Source of the DNA: Streptantibioticus ferralitis
GTDB lineage: Bacteria; Actinomycetota; Actinomycetes; Streptomycetales; Streptomycetaceae
Length of the DNA stretch: 63,281 nt
Assembly (NCBI RefSeq): GCF_029223525.1
Contig: NZ_JARHTQ010000040.1
Span: 1 to 63,281 of the forward strand
Reading direction: 5' to 3'
Shown here: piece by piece, positions 1 to 8,386 of the stretch
Position numbering within the stretch: position 1 is the stretch's first letter
How the letters are laid out: each line of letters begins with the position of its first letter
Notes under the pieces: model-generated
Database searches by the model: none
What the model saw: the letters and a program-made list of their open reading frames with translations, nothing else
What the model was told of the DNA's origin: nothing
Program-made: the position numbers and the translations under genes

Positions 1-15
1 GGGGGCTGGGGTAGG

Positions 16-330
16 TCAGCCTGGTGGTTCGCCGGTGGTCAGGGTGGCGAGGGTGGTGGTGCGGCGCTTGGCCCGGGTGCGCCGGGTCTTACGGGGCTCC
101 TCGGGTTCGCCGGTGAGGGTGGCCCAGAGGTCGGGGCGGTGGCGTTTGGCGTGCCAGTCGCGTAGGAGGACCACGTTGAGTCCGGCGATGGCGAAGGCCA
201 GCAGGAGGGTGTTCTTGAGGGTGCCCATGACGCGGGTGAAGCCGCGGTCGATGTGGAGTCGGTGGGTCTTGAGCTCAGCGTTGCCGGATTCGATGGCGGA
301 ACGGCGGCCGTAGTCGGCGGCCCATGCGCC
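16..330 (-). pseudogene. transposase C-terminal remnant
   Basis: Leftward reading frame ending in TGA at 16-18. The recognisable part begins near a GRRSAIESGNAELK stretch, followed by a hydrophobic helix and a basic tail, which resembles the C-terminal end of DDE-type transposases found in many Streptomyces. Similarity fades at about position 330, where the frame runs on into unrelated sequence. No start codon, ribosome binding site or N-terminal catalytic residues are present, so this is a broken 3' fragment. The family assignment is from memory of the motif and is moderate; the fact that it is truncated is clearer. Confidence 0.45.
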
Positions 331-437
331 TCCCGCCCCGCTCGGGCTGCGGTGTCCTCGGTGACGCGGGCGGTCCAGCAGCACACGGGCCGCGGTTCCC
401 CACCACTCACCCACCGACAACGAGGGGTGTGAACGCC

Positions 438-755
438 ATGCACCACAAGGACAACGCCACTTCCGACCAGGGGGTTTGGGCATCGGTTACCCACGCCACC
501 CCACTCCAACGAGACGCGGTCCACGACCACCGCGCACAGCAGGCCGCCCTCGGCATCGAGTTGCACCGCAGCAACGGCCGGACCACGCCATCGGTTCTTG
601 TCCTCACACCCGCCCAAGTCGAGCTCTGCGCCATCCAGTTCGAGCAACTGATCAGCAAACGGCTACGGGCCCTGGATACAGGGCGTGGCCGGCGTCGCCG
701 CGGGCGGAGGACCGGTTGCCGTTCACTGTTCCGGCGCCCGACCGGAACCGGCTGA
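438..755 (+). CDS. small hypothetical protein
   Basis: A 105-residue frame starting at ATG 438 with a purine-rich stretch (GAGGGG) about 10 bases upstream. The first 75 residues look like a folded small protein (charged N-terminus, then a VLVLTPAQVELCAIQFEQLI helix). The last 25 residues are very arginine-rich and may be read-through beyond a former end. It lies directly beside the transposase remnant, so it may itself be disturbed by that insertion. I do not recognise a family. The reading frame has good third-position GC for most of its length, but it could still be spurious. Confidence 0.4.
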   Translation: MHHKDNATSDQGVWASVTHATPLQRDAVHDHRAQQAALGIELHRSNGRTTPSVLVLTPAQVELCAIQFEQLISKRLRALDTGRGRRRRGRRTGCRSLFRRPTGTG

Positions 756-939
756 AGCTGCAGGCGGTGCTGATCACCGTCGGTGTGCCGCTCGTCCCCG
801 GGGGACCGCTAGGCGGTCCGGCGCGTCGCCGAGCCAGGCACCCCGGTCGTCGACGTGGTCGTGGCCTGGCTTGGCGGGCGCCGCTGAGGTGAGAGGCGCC
901 GGGATCGGTGTGAAACTGGGTGCGGAAGGGGTGATCCCC

Positions 940-2148
940 GTGCCGGACCCATCGCAGGCGCCCGCCGATCCCGGCACCGCCGTCGACGAGAGTCGGCTGG
1001 AAGAGCTGATCACCGAGGCGCAGATCGTTCTCCCGGTGGATTTGTCCGCACTGGCGAACCGGTGCGCCTTGGCCCTCGGCCTGAACACGGCGCTGATCTA
1101 CCTCGTCGACCTGCAGCAATGGCTGCTCATCCCGCTCGACGAGTCCCTGGAACCGCTGCCGGTGGACGCCTCGCAGGCCGGCTGGGCGTACCGCACGGTC
1201 TCCCCGCGGGTGACGGACGACCGCGACGGCGTGGTCGTCTGGGCGCCGCTGGTCGACGGTGCGGAGCGGCTGGGGGTGCTGGCGGTGCGGACCGCCACAC
1301 TGGACGGGTCGCGGATGCGCCGCAGCCGGATGCTGGCCGATCTGCTCGCGATGGTCGTCACCTCCAAGCGCGCCTACAGCGACTGGATCGCCGCTCGCAC
1401 CCGCACCGCGACCATGCGGCTGCCGGCCGAGATGCTGCGGGCCTTCCTGCCGCCCCGCACCATCGGCAGCACGCAGTGCGTCTCGACCGCGGTGCTTGAG
1501 CCGGCGTACGACGTCGGCGGCGACGCCTTCGACCACGCGGTGGTCAAGCACGTGCTGCACACCATGATCCTCGACGCCATGGGCCACGATCTGGCCTCCG
1601 GTCTGACCACCTCGGTGGCCATGGCCGGCGCGCGGAACGCCCGCCGCAGCGGCGCCGACCTGCCCGACCTCGTCGGCTCCGTCGACCGCGCGCTCGCCCA
1701 GTGGCTGCCCGACCACTTCTGCACCGGTGTGGTGTGCCGGCTCGACGCCGACACCGGGGAGTTGCGCTGGATCAACTGCGGTCACCCGCCACCACTGCTG
1801 ATCCGTGCCGAGCGGGTGCTCGACGGGGCGCTGGACAGCCCCCCGCAGCCGCCGATCGGCCTGCACTCCGAACTCGAACCGGCTGCCCGGCAGGTCCACG
1901 AGACCACACTCGAACTGGGCGACCGCGTCCTGCTCTACACCGACGGTGTGGTCGACGCGCGCGACGCGAACGGCGTTGAGTTCGGCCTCGACCGGTTCAC
2001 GGACTTCATCATCCGCGCCTCCGCCGTCGGCCAGCGCCCGGCCGAGGTACTGCGGCTGCTCATCCACGCCATCCTCGACTACCAGCAAAACGACCTGCGG
2101 GACGACGCCACCATCCTGCTCTTCGAATGGCACCCGCAGTACCCGTGA
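940..2148 (+). CDS. PP2C/SpoIIE-type serine phosphatase with GAF-like sensor
   Basis: 402-residue predicted protein phosphatase of the RsbU/SpoIIE class, which dephosphorylates anti-sigma-factor antagonists in the cytoplasm. Residues about 20-150 look like a GAF-type sensor; the PP2C domain follows. Metal-binding motifs are intact: DVGGDAFD at about 191-198, DAMGHD at about 212, TDGVVDAR at about 333 and the final DDATILLFE at about 388, so it should be active. GTG 940 was chosen because GGAAGGGG ends 8 bases upstream; in-frame GTGs at 910 and 931 are alternatives. It stands alone, with no switch-protein partner beside it, unlike the sigma-B type operons where such phosphatases usually act. 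Confidence 0.85.
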   Translation: MPDPSQAPADPGTAVDESRLEELITEAQIVLPVDLSALANRCALALGLNTALIYLVDLQQWLLIPLDESLEPLPVDASQAGWAYRTVSPRVTDDRDGVVVWAPLVDGAERLGVLAVRTATLDGSRMRRSRMLADLLAMVVTSKRAYSDWIAARTRTATMRLPAEMLRAFLPPRTIGSTQCVSTAVLEPAYDVGGDAFDHAVVKHVLHTMILDAMGHDLASGLTTSVAMAGARNARRSGADLPDLVGSVDRALAQWLPDHFCTGVVCRLDADTGELRWINCGHPPPLLIRAERVLDGALDSPPQPPIGLHSELEPAARQVHETTLELGDRVLLYTDGVVDARDANGVEFGLDRFTDFIIRASAVGQRPAEVLRLLIHAILDYQQNDLRDDATILLFEWHPQYP

Positions 2149-2576
2149 AGGGGTATTGCGCTCCGCGCCGTTCTGACGGGCCGTGAGCCCCCCCGTGATG
2201 TGCTGGACACGACCACCGACGGAGGGGACGCCTGATGCCCCCACACACCGCACACCGGCGCAGACGGAAGTCAGGGGAGAAGGAATCATCCGGATAGAGG
2301 GTGACGAGGCGGTGTCCACCGCCCCTGCTCGATGCTTCCTCGGCGGCATGGGCAGGCACCTCAAGGACAAGATGCCACGGGCCACCTGGCGCGAACCTCT
2401 CCGGACTCTGTCGGACATGTGTCAGATGATCCAAATCAACTGACGCTGGACCAATCGTGCGTGGTGTTGGCCCAGGAACTTCTCGGGACCTCCATCAGGC
2501 GAGTACCCAGCCAGCCCGCGCTTCTTCTGCCCTCGGCTGGGCCTCGGCCGTTCGGCCGTGGCCCTTCGCGCCGCGC
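2149..2576. other. 428-base region without a convincing gene
   Basis: Lies between the phosphatase and the convergent small membrane protein. Several overlapping frames exist on both strands but none has a ribosome binding site plus biased third-position GC. It includes a relatively AT-rich patch around 2410-2460. I see no RNA gene or clear hairpin here. Confidence 0.5.
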
Positions 2577-3077
2577 TCAGTGCTGCTTCTGCTTGTGGTG
2601 GTGGCCTGTGGACGGGGTGTGTCCGTGGGGGGCCTTGTTGGCGGCGACCCAGGAGGCGTTGTCCTGCCAGGCGTACAACTCGGTGCCCTTCAGGACGGCG
2701 TTGTACGTGCCGCCACAGGTGGCCTGGGACTTGTGGTCGGTGCCCTTGGGGAACCATGAGGCCTTCAGATGGGCGCGGGCCGGCCTGCCGCCCGGCTTGC
2801 AGCCGTGGGGGAGCTTGGCGTTGGGCAGGGTGGCCTTCAGCAGCCGGTCGCCGCCGGTGGTGGACATCCGGTAGCGGACGGCGGTCGCGGTGTCCGGCAG
2901 CCAGCGGGGCATCGACGCGCGGTCCGACTTGGCCGCACGGCCGCTGTCGTACGAGCTCTGCTGCACATGCCGTCCCTTGAACCAGTTGACGGCGCCGGGG
3001 CCTCCGACGACCGCCAGGCTGCCGAGGCCGACGGCGCCGATGGTGATGGCCGCTACGAGGCCCGCCTTGGGAGGCAT
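2577..3077 (-). CDS. membrane-anchored hypothetical protein with His-rich tail
   Basis: 166 residues starting at ATG 3077, with GAAAGGA about 9 bases upstream; a longer start at 3101 lacks such a site. A hydrophobic segment at residues about 6-30 (rich in A, I, G, V) should act as an uncleaved signal anchor. The rest is a small extracytoplasmic domain with two cysteines (in PHGCKPGG and ATCGGTYN) that could form a disulfide, and it ends in GHHHKQKQH, a histidine/lysine-rich tail. I do not recognise the family. The tail could bind a metal, but that is only a composition-based guess. Confidence 0.65.
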   Translation of the reverse strand: MPPKAGLVAAITIGAVGLGSLAVVGGPGAVNWFKGRHVQQSSYDSGRAAKSDRASMPRWLPDTATAVRYRMSTTGGDRLLKATLPNAKLPHGCKPGGRPARAHLKASWFPKGTDHKSQATCGGTYNAVLKGTELYAWQDNASWVAANKAPHGHTPSTGHHHKQKQH

Positions 3078-3387
3078 GAGGGGAATCCTTTCACTGTCCA
3101 CGAGAGCGCGTTGCTGTCTCCAGCCTTCCCGCTCCGATGCCCGGATGCGTCCACCTGTGGTGCAAACGGGGTGTACACCTTCCGGTTGACTCCGCCTTCC
3201 GCATACCCCGCAGGTCTGACCCGGAGGGAGGGAGCCACCCCCGGCGGAGGGGGTCTTGCGGCGGACGCGAGAACGCGCCGAATTCGCGGCGTCCGCCGGG
3301 AACGCGGGGCCCGGCGCGGCCGTTGGGACAACTGGGCAAAGGAATCGTCAAGTGGCGTGGCCCGCGCCGGATTGCGCAGGGAGATCC
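3078..3387. other. 310-base divergent intergenic region with candidate promoter
   Basis: Separates the minus-strand membrane protein from terD. GGAAC at 3299-3303 is followed after 18 bases by GTT at 3322-3324. That is one base away from the SigR-type pattern GGAAT-N18-GTT known in Streptomyces, and lies 64 bases before terD. This is a weak match. No gene is seen in the region. Confidence 0.3.
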
Positions 3388-3963
3388 ATGGGCGTCAGCC
3401 TCAGCAAGGGCGGCAATGTCTCGCTGACCAAGGAGGCCCCGGGACTGACCGCGCTCACCGTCGGACTGGGGTGGGACGTACGCACCACCACCGGTAGCGA
3501 TTTCGACCTCGACGCGAGCGCGCTGCTGCTGGACGCGACCGGGAAGGTGCCCTCCAACGGGCACTTCGTCTTCTTCAACAACCTCAAGAGCCCGGACGGT
3601 TCGGTCGAGCACGCCGGTGACAACCTCACCGGCGAGGGCGACGGCGACGACGAGTCGGTCAGGGTGAACCTCGCGGCGGTGGCGCCCGAGGTCGAGAAGA
3701 TCGTCTTTCCGGTCTCGATCTACGACGGCGAGGCGCGCGCCCAGAACTTCGGGCAGGTGCGCAACGCGTTCATCCGGGTGGTCGACCAGGCCGACGGCAA
3801 GGAGCTGGCGCGCTTCGACCTGACCGAGGACGCCTCGACCGAGACCGCGATGGTCTTCGGCGAGCTGTACCGCAACGGCGCCGAGTGGAAGTTCCGCGCG
3901 ATCGGGCAGGGCTATGCCTCCGGGCTCGCCGGGATAGCCGGCGACTACGGCGTACGGCTCTGA
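3388..3963 (+). CDS. terD: TerD-family calcium-binding stress protein
   Basis: 191 residues, the normal length of TerD/TerE/CABP1-type proteins linked to tellurite resistance and general stress, thought to bind Ca2+ in the cytoplasm. The start ATG 3388 has CAGGGAGA just upstream. The hallmark N-terminus [18 protein letters not shown] is present, followed by GLGWDVR, the acidic [13 protein letters not shown] strand and a second acidic loop ([10 protein letters not shown]). FPVSIYDG and the C-terminal [16 protein letters not shown] are also typical. Streptomyces carry many paralogues, so the symbol marks the family rather than a specific orthologue. It is a single-gene unit ended by the hairpin at 3962-3988. 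Confidence 0.93.
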   Translation: MGVSLSKGGNVSLTKEAPGLTALTVGLGWDVRTTTGSDFDLDASALLLDATGKVPSNGHFVFFNNLKSPDGSVEHAGDNLTGEGDGDDESVRVNLAAVAPEVEKIVFPVSIYDGEARAQNFGQVRNAFIRVVDQADGKELARFDLTEDASTETAMVFGELYRNGAEWKFRAIGQGYASGLAGIAGDYGVRL

Positions 3964-3988
3964 CCCGAGGGCGCACGGCCCTCGGGTC
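3962..3988. terminator. bidirectional hairpin terminator
   Basis: Perfect 11-base inverted repeat GACCCGAGGGC / GCCCTCGGGTC with a 5-base loop, overlapping the terD stop codon. It sits between two convergent genes (terD and the MFS gene ending at 4002), so it can serve both. Confidence 0.85.
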
Positions 3989-4001
3989 AGGACTCACCGG
4001 T

Positions 4002-6050
4002 CTACTCCGCCGCGGGGTGCGCCAGCGCCATGTCGAAGCCGTCCGTGCCCCGGCCCTCCAGGGCGAGCGCGGTGGCCACCGGCGGGTAGCCGCTGGCGAT
4101 GAGCGAGTACTCGCCCGCGGTCAGATCGGTGAAGGCATAGCCGCCGTCGGGGTCCGTGGTGGTGGTGCGGACCACGTTCCCGGTGGCGTCCACCAGGGTC
4201 AGCCGTGCGTCCGCCAGCGGACGGCGGCCCTCCCCGGCGCGTACGGTGCCCCGCACCTGGAGACCGGAGGGGCCGGTGGCGTACGGGAGCGTGATGTCGT
4301 ACATGACCGGGGCGGCCGCCGCCATGACCGTGCACGCCTGCGGCTGATGGCCGTCGGCGGCCGCGATCAGGACGTACGAGCCACCGGCCGGGGCGTCCAG
4401 CGCGTACGAGCCGTCGGGCCGCGAGGAGGCCCGGCCCAGCTGCCGTCCGTCCGGCGAGACGAGGGTGAGGGTGGCCCGGCCCACCGGCTCGCCGTCGGCG
4501 CCCCGCACCAGCCCGTGGAACCCGGCACCGCTCGGCACCGGGCCGCCGGAGACGGCAGCGACCGAAGCGGCGGGGGCCGGGACCGCGGGCTCCGCATCCG
4601 TGGCGTCAACGGCCGTCGCGCCGACCGCGGTTGCCGGGGTGCGTGCACCCCGTCCCGGCAGGAACGCGGCGATCAGCAGCGCCACCACACACGCCGCGCC
4701 CGCGATGACGAAGGACGTGCGGAAGCCGTTCATGGACGGCAACGGCACACCGCCCAGCGGCTGCGTCATATGGGAGAGCACAACACCGATGACCGCGCTG
4801 GCGGTTGAGGTGCCGATGGACCGCATCAACGTGTTGAGGCCGTTGGCGGCCGCCGTCTCCGAGGGCGGTACCGCGCCCATGATCAGGGCGGGCATGGCCG
4901 CGTAGGCCAGCGCGATGCCACCGCCGATGACGGCGGAGACGATCAGGGTCTGCCAGACCGCGTGCACCAGGCCCAGACCGAGCGCATAGCCGATGGCGAT
5001 GACGACGCTGCCCAGCATCAGGGAGACCTTGGGCCCGCGGGCCGCCGAGATCTTGGCGGAGACCGGGCTGAGGAAGATCATCACGATCCCGCCGGGCACC
5101 ACGCACAGTCCCGCGACCACCATGGACTGACCGAGTCCGTAGCCGGTGGCCTTCGGCAACTGCAGCAACTGCGGGAGGACCAGCGACATCGCGTACATCG
5201 CGAAGCCGACGGTGATCGCCGCGAGGTTGGTCAGCAGGACCTGGCGTCGTGCGGTGGTCCGCAGATCGACCAGCGGCTGTTCCATGCGCAGTTCGACGGC
5301 GCCCCAGGCGACCAGGATGACCACCGAGGCGGCGAACAGGCCGAGCGTGGTGCCGCTCCCCCAGCCCCAGTCACTGCCCTTGGAGATCCCGAGCAGCAGG
5401 CAGACCAGGCCCGCGGAAAGCCCGACCGCCCCGACCACGTCGAAGCGCCCCGGGGTGCGGACCGGCGACTCGGGAACGAACAGCGCGGCGAGCAGCAGCG
5501 CGATCGCGGCCAGCCCGGCCGAGCCCATGAACAGCGCGTGCCAGTTGGTGTGTTCCGCCACATAGGCGGCGGCGGGCATGCCGAGCGCGCTGCCGACGCC
5601 CAGGGAGGAGCTCATCAGCGCCATGGCCGAGCCCATCCGCTCGGCGGGCACCTCGTCCCGCATGATGCTGATGCCGAGCGGGATAACGCCCATCGCGCCG
5701 CCCTGCAGGGTGCGGCCGATCACCATCGGCACCAGGTCCGAGGTGAACGCGCAGACCAGCGAGCCGATGATGAGCAGCCCGAGGCTGCAGAACAGGATCC
5801 GCCGCTTGCCGAACATGTCGCCGAGGCGCCCCATCACGGGGGTGGCGACGGCTCCGGCGAGCAGTGTGGCGGTAATCACCCAGGAGGCGTTGGAGGTCGT
5901 GGTGTGCAGCAGCCGCGGCAGCTCGGCGATGAGCGGGACCACCAGGGTCTGCATCACGGCGACGACGATGCCCGCGAACGCGAGCACCGCGACGATCGGG
6001 CCTCCGGTGCGCGGATGCGCGGTGGAGGGCTCGGCTATGGGGGATGACAC
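4002..6050 (-). CDS. MFS drug transporter fused to two Cna-B/carboxypeptidase-regulatory-like domains
   Basis: 682 residues. The first ~475 are a 14-helix DHA2-type efflux permease: helix 1 near residues 18-40, loop-2/3 motif GRLGDMFGKRR near 77, and motif-C-like small residues in the fifth helix region. After an Ala/Pro linker come two beta-sandwich repeats of about 80 residues, each with the signature G-x-V/L-x-D-x-x-G-x-P-(V/L)-x-x-A and S/T-R/D-P-D-G-x-Y (PDGSYALDAPAGGSYVL; PDGGYAFTDLTAGEYSL). Family members normally end after the permease; the extra domains should be at the C-terminal face. The gene is divergent from a marR gene across a 31-base palindrome, suggesting ligand-induced export. 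Confidence 0.9.
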   Translation of the reverse strand: MSSPIAEPSTAHPRTGGPIVAVLAFAGIVVAVMQTLVVPLIAELPRLLHTTTSNASWVITATLLAGAVATPVMGRLGDMFGKRRILFCSLGLLIIGSLVCAFTSDLVPMVIGRTLQGGAMGVIPLGISIMRDEVPAERMGSAMALMSSSLGVGSALGMPAAAYVAEHTNWHALFMGSAGLAAIALLLAALFVPESPVRTPGRFDVVGAVGLSAGLVCLLLGISKGSDWGWGSGTTLGLFAASVVILVAWGAVELRMEQPLVDLRTTARRQVLLTNLAAITVGFAMYAMSLVLPQLLQLPKATGYGLGQSMVVAGLCVVPGGIVMIFLSPVSAKISAARGPKVSLMLGSVVIAIGYALGLGLVHAVWQTLIVSAVIGGGIALAYAAMPALIMGAVPPSETAAANGLNTLMRSIGTSTASAVIGVVLSHMTQPLGGVPLPSMNGFRTSFVIAGAACVVALLIAAFLPGRGARTPATAVGATAVDATDAEPAVPAPAASVAAVSGGPVPSGAGFHGLVRGADGEPVGRATLTLVSPDGRQLGRASSRPDGSYALDAPAGGSYVLIAAADGHQPQACTVMAAAAPVMYDITLPYATGPSGLQVRGTVRAGEGRRPLADARLTLVDATGNVVRTTTTDPDGGYAFTDLTAGEYSLIASGYPPVATALALEGRGTDGFDMALAHPAAE

Positions 6051-6130
6051 GCTTACCGCCTTGAGGTTTCAGGCTCGGGCTCGCTTCAGGCCCGGGGCCG
6101 AGGGGAACGGCCTGGGGCCGACAGAGAGAA

Positions 6131-6161
6131 GTGCATAGTACACATGATGTGTATCGTGCAC
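6131..6161. promoter_or_regulatory. MarR-type operator in divergent promoter
   Basis: A 31-base imperfect palindrome: the perfect core TACACAT-G-ATGTGTA at 6139-6153 is flanked by matching GTGCA/TGCAC ends. It lies 30 bases before the marR start and 80 before the transporter start, the expected place for a shared operator of the MarR protein encoded at 6192. Confidence 0.75.
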
Positions 6162-6191
6162 ATTACCTAGCCGGAAGGAGCGGGAGGCACG

Positions 6192-6650
6192 GTGCTGGAG
6201 AGACTGGAGCGAGAGCTGATGCTGCTCTCGCGGCACCAGGTGATGGCTCGCCGGGAGCGGGAATCCGAACGCCTGGAACGCTCGGCCTATCTGCTGCTCA
6301 GTCGGATCGACGCCCAGGGTCCCATGTCCATCGGGCAGTTGGCGGAGGCGTTCGGGCTCGACACCTCGACCGTGAACCGGCAGACGGCGGCGCTGCTGCG
6401 CGTCGGCCTGGCCGAACGCGTCCCGGACCCGGACGGCGGGATGGCCCGCAAGCTGCGGATCACCGAGGAGGGCGGGCGCCGGCTCGCCGCCGACCGCGAC
6501 TTCAACCGCTCGTGCCTGGCCCGGGTCGTCGCGGACTGGTCGGCGGACGAGGTGCGGGAGCTGGAGGACGTACTGGTCCGGCTCAACCGCAGCGTCGAGG
6601 CGCTGGAGGGCAGGCTGTGGCCGCGCGCGGAGGACGCGCCCAAGTCGTGA
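6192..6650 (+). CDS. MarR-family transcriptional regulator
   Basis: 152 residues, normal for MarR dimers. GTG 6192 is preceded by GGGAGG. A winged helix spans about residues 30-100: GPMSIGQLAEAFGLDTSTVNRQTAALLRVG is the helix-turn-helix, and ERVPDPDGGMARKLRITEEG is the wing. N- and C-terminal helices form the dimer interface. Its position opposite the MFS-fusion gene, with the palindrome at 6131-6161 between them, indicates that it represses the pump and itself. Confidence 0.92.
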   Translation: MLERLERELMLLSRHQVMARRERESERLERSAYLLLSRIDAQGPMSIGQLAEAFGLDTSTVNRQTAALLRVGLAERVPDPDGGMARKLRITEEGGRRLAADRDFNRSCLARVVADWSADEVRELEDVLVRLNRSVEALEGRLWPRAEDAPKS

Positions 6651-6710
6651 GGACGAGGTAGTGCGACCGCCCGCCTGGCGGGACGGGAAACCGGAAGGGG
6701 GCCGACCACC

Positions 6711-6740
6711 CCGTCACGGAACCTAGAGGTTCCGCGACGG
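6711..6740. terminator. bidirectional hairpin terminator
   Basis: CCGTC-A-CGGAACCT / AGGTTCCG-C-GACGG with a 2-base loop and one mismatch, located between the convergent marR and azoreductase genes. Confidence 0.8.
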
Positions 6741-6784
6741 GACGGCCGACCCCGGAAGGGTGCTCACGGCGCCCCGAGGAGAGG

Positions 6785-7432
6785 TCAGGCGGCGAGGCGG
6801 CTGACGAGGTCCTTGGCCTTGGTGGCGGCGTCCTCGTGGGCCTTGGCCTTGGAGGCGTCGGCGAGATCCACCAGGTGGGCCGTCGCCGGGTTGCTGCGGG
6901 CCAGGGTCAGCTCGGGAACGATGAAGTCGACCTCAAGGCCGAGCATGCCGTTCAGCACCTTCTCCAGGTAGTTCTGGACGAACTCGAAGCTCTCCCGGGG
7001 GGTGCCGGGAGCGTACGAGCCGCCGCGGCTGGCCACGACGACCACCGGGGTCCCGGCGGCGGAGGGCTTCTCGCCCGAGGTGCGGCCCCTGATGATCACC
7101 TGGTCCAGCCAGGCCTTCAGGGTCGACGGAATCGTGAAGTTGTACATCGGAGCGCCGATTAGGATCGCGTCGGCCTGCTCCAGCTCGGCGGCGAGCTGGT
7201 CACGCAGTACGAACGCGGCGGCCTGCTCGGGCGTGTGCTCATCGGGAGCGGTGAATCCGGCCAGGGCGCCGTCCAGCTCCAGGTGCGGCAGCGGCTCGGC
7301 GGCGAGGTCGCGGTAGATGACCGTGCCGTCCGGGTGCTGCGCCTCCCACTCCTTGCGGAAGGTGGCGGTGACGTCGCGGGACGCGGAGCTCTGCGGGAAC
7401 AGGGACGAGTCAAGGTGCAGCAGCGTGGCCAT
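6785..7432 (-). CDS. azoR: FMN-dependent NAD(P)H azoreductase/quinone reductase
   Basis: 215 residues, the usual AzoR length; a flavodoxin-fold cytosolic enzyme that reduces quinones and azo dyes with NAD(P)H. The N-terminus MATLLHLDSSLFPQSSASR carries the phosphate-binding SSL...SSASR loop for FMN. GAPMYNFTIPSTLKAWLDQV and the ASRGGSYAPGTPRE loop are the other FMN-contacting signatures. ATG 7432 is preceded by GGAGG. It is divergent from an HxlR-type regulator; this pairing is typical of electrophile or quinone-responsive systems where the regulator derepresses the reductase. Confidence 0.93.
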   Translation of the reverse strand: MATLLHLDSSLFPQSSASRDVTATFRKEWEAQHPDGTVIYRDLAAEPLPHLELDGALAGFTAPDEHTPEQAAAFVLRDQLAAELEQADAILIGAPMYNFTIPSTLKAWLDQVIIRGRTSGEKPSAAGTPVVVVASRGGSYAPGTPRESFEFVQNYLEKVLNGMLGLEVDFIVPELTLARSNPATAHLVDLADASKAKAHEDAATKAKDLVSRLAA

Positions 7433-7500
7433 GGGGGTGCCTCCGAAACAAGGATGTTGAAATCCGTACGTCAACTATAGATAGCACACCTACTTACAAA

Positions 7501-7526
7501 ACTGCAGCCCCTGATGTGAGTGCAGT
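7501..7526. promoter_or_regulatory. candidate HxlR operator
   Basis: Inverted repeat ACTGCA (7501-7506) and TGCAGT (7521-7526) with a 14-base spacer, in the 105-base gap between azoR and hxlR and next to an unusually AT-rich stretch. It is placed to overlap both promoters. The half-sites are short, so this is tentative. Confidence 0.4.
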
Positions 7527-7537
7527 AGGATGGGGCC

Positions 7538-7897
7538 ATGGCGGTCCCCCAGGAATGCAGTGCGATCGACCAAGGCATCACGCGGGTGTTCACGCTGCTC
7601 GGCAAGCGGTGGACCGGCGTGATCATCGCCGTACTCATGGCTCAGGGGCGTTCGCACTTCGCTGAGCTGCGACGGGCCATCCCTGGGATCAGTGAGCGGA
7701 TGCTCTCGGACCGGTTGACCGAACTCGCCGGCGCCGGGCTGCTGGTGCGTGAGGTCGACGGGGGGCCGCCGTTGCGGGTGACCTACCAACTCACCGTGGC
7801 GGGCGACGCGTTGGGGCCCGCGATGAGCGAACTTGCCGACTGGGCCGCGAAGCACATGCCGGAAGCGCCGCCGTGTCCGCGCGGCCCTGCCGCGTGA
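7538..7897 (+). CDS. HxlR-family (DUF24) transcriptional regulator
   Basis: 119 residues. It contains an HxlR winged helix: the early cysteine at position 7 (PQECSAIDQG), LLGKRWTGVIIAVLMAQGRSHFAELRRAIPGISERMLSDRLTELAGAGLL, and the wing VTYQLTVAGDALGPAM. The cysteine just before the helix-turn-helix is the position used for redox or electrophile sensing in HypR/QorR-type members (family knowledge). It is divergent from azoR and presumably controls it. The start ATG 7538 has AGGATGGGG upstream. Confidence 0.92.
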   Translation: MAVPQECSAIDQGITRVFTLLGKRWTGVIIAVLMAQGRSHFAELRRAIPGISERMLSDRLTELAGAGLLVREVDGGPPLRVTYQLTVAGDALGPAMSELADWAAKHMPEAPPCPRGPAA

Positions 7898-7925
7898 CGG
7901 ATCCGCGGTCCCGCTTCTCCGGGTC

Positions 7926-8366
7926 CTACTTCTCCGAACGCGTGGCCGTACGGCCGTAGCGCTCCAGGTATTCGGCGAACCGCGACAGGTCCTCCTCTGA
8001 CCAGTCCGCCAGGCGTTCCCGGAACACCGCACGGCGGCTGGCCGCCACCGAGGCGAGCGTCTCGTACCCCAGCGGTGTGGGATGCAGCACCTGTACGCGC
8101 TGGTCGTCCGGGTCCGGTCGGCGCTCGACGAAGCCCAGCTTCTCCAGCGCGGCGACCTGCCTGCTGACCGTGGACTTGTCCAGCAGGTAGTGCGCCGCGA
8201 GATCTGTCGCCCGGCAGCCCTGCTGGTCGGCGAGGTGTGCCAGCAGGGTGAAGGAGACCAGCGAGAGCTCGGGATGCATGCGGGCGGCCGTCGCCCGGGC
8301 GCGGCGCGCGAAGGCGGTCAGTTCGCGTTGGATCGTCTCGACGGAATCATCCCGGCTGGGCGGCAT
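7926..8366 (-). CDS. MarR-family transcriptional regulator
   Basis: 146 residues from ATG 8366. Winged helix: CRATDLAAHYLLDKSTVSRQVAALEKLGFVERRPDPDDQRVQVLHPTPLG at about residues 50-100. It is divergent from the membrane protein at 8450, with a strong palindrome between them. The 3' end faces the HxlR gene across only 28 bases. Likely a ligand-controlled repressor of itself and the neighbour. A longer frame to 8465 exists but would start inside the operator region and lacks a ribosome binding site. Confidence 0.92.
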   Translation of the reverse strand: MPPSRDDSVETIQRELTAFARRARATAARMHPELSLVSFTLLAHLADQQGCRATDLAAHYLLDKSTVSRQVAALEKLGFVERRPDPDDQRVQVLHPTPLGYETLASVAASRRAVFRERLADWSEEDLSRFAEYLERYGRTATRSEK

Positions 8367-8386
8367 GGTGGTTCTCCCTTCAGGTG

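Noticed and set aside
652-2418. 588-codon minus-strand frame opposite the first phosphatase
   Set aside because: Composition is typical of an antisense shadow (His, Arg, Gly, Val) and it has no domain; the plus-strand phosphatase has intact motifs.
2183-2443. 86-codon frame after the phosphatase
   Set aside because: No ribosome binding site or recognisable composition; the ending lies in an AT-rich patch.
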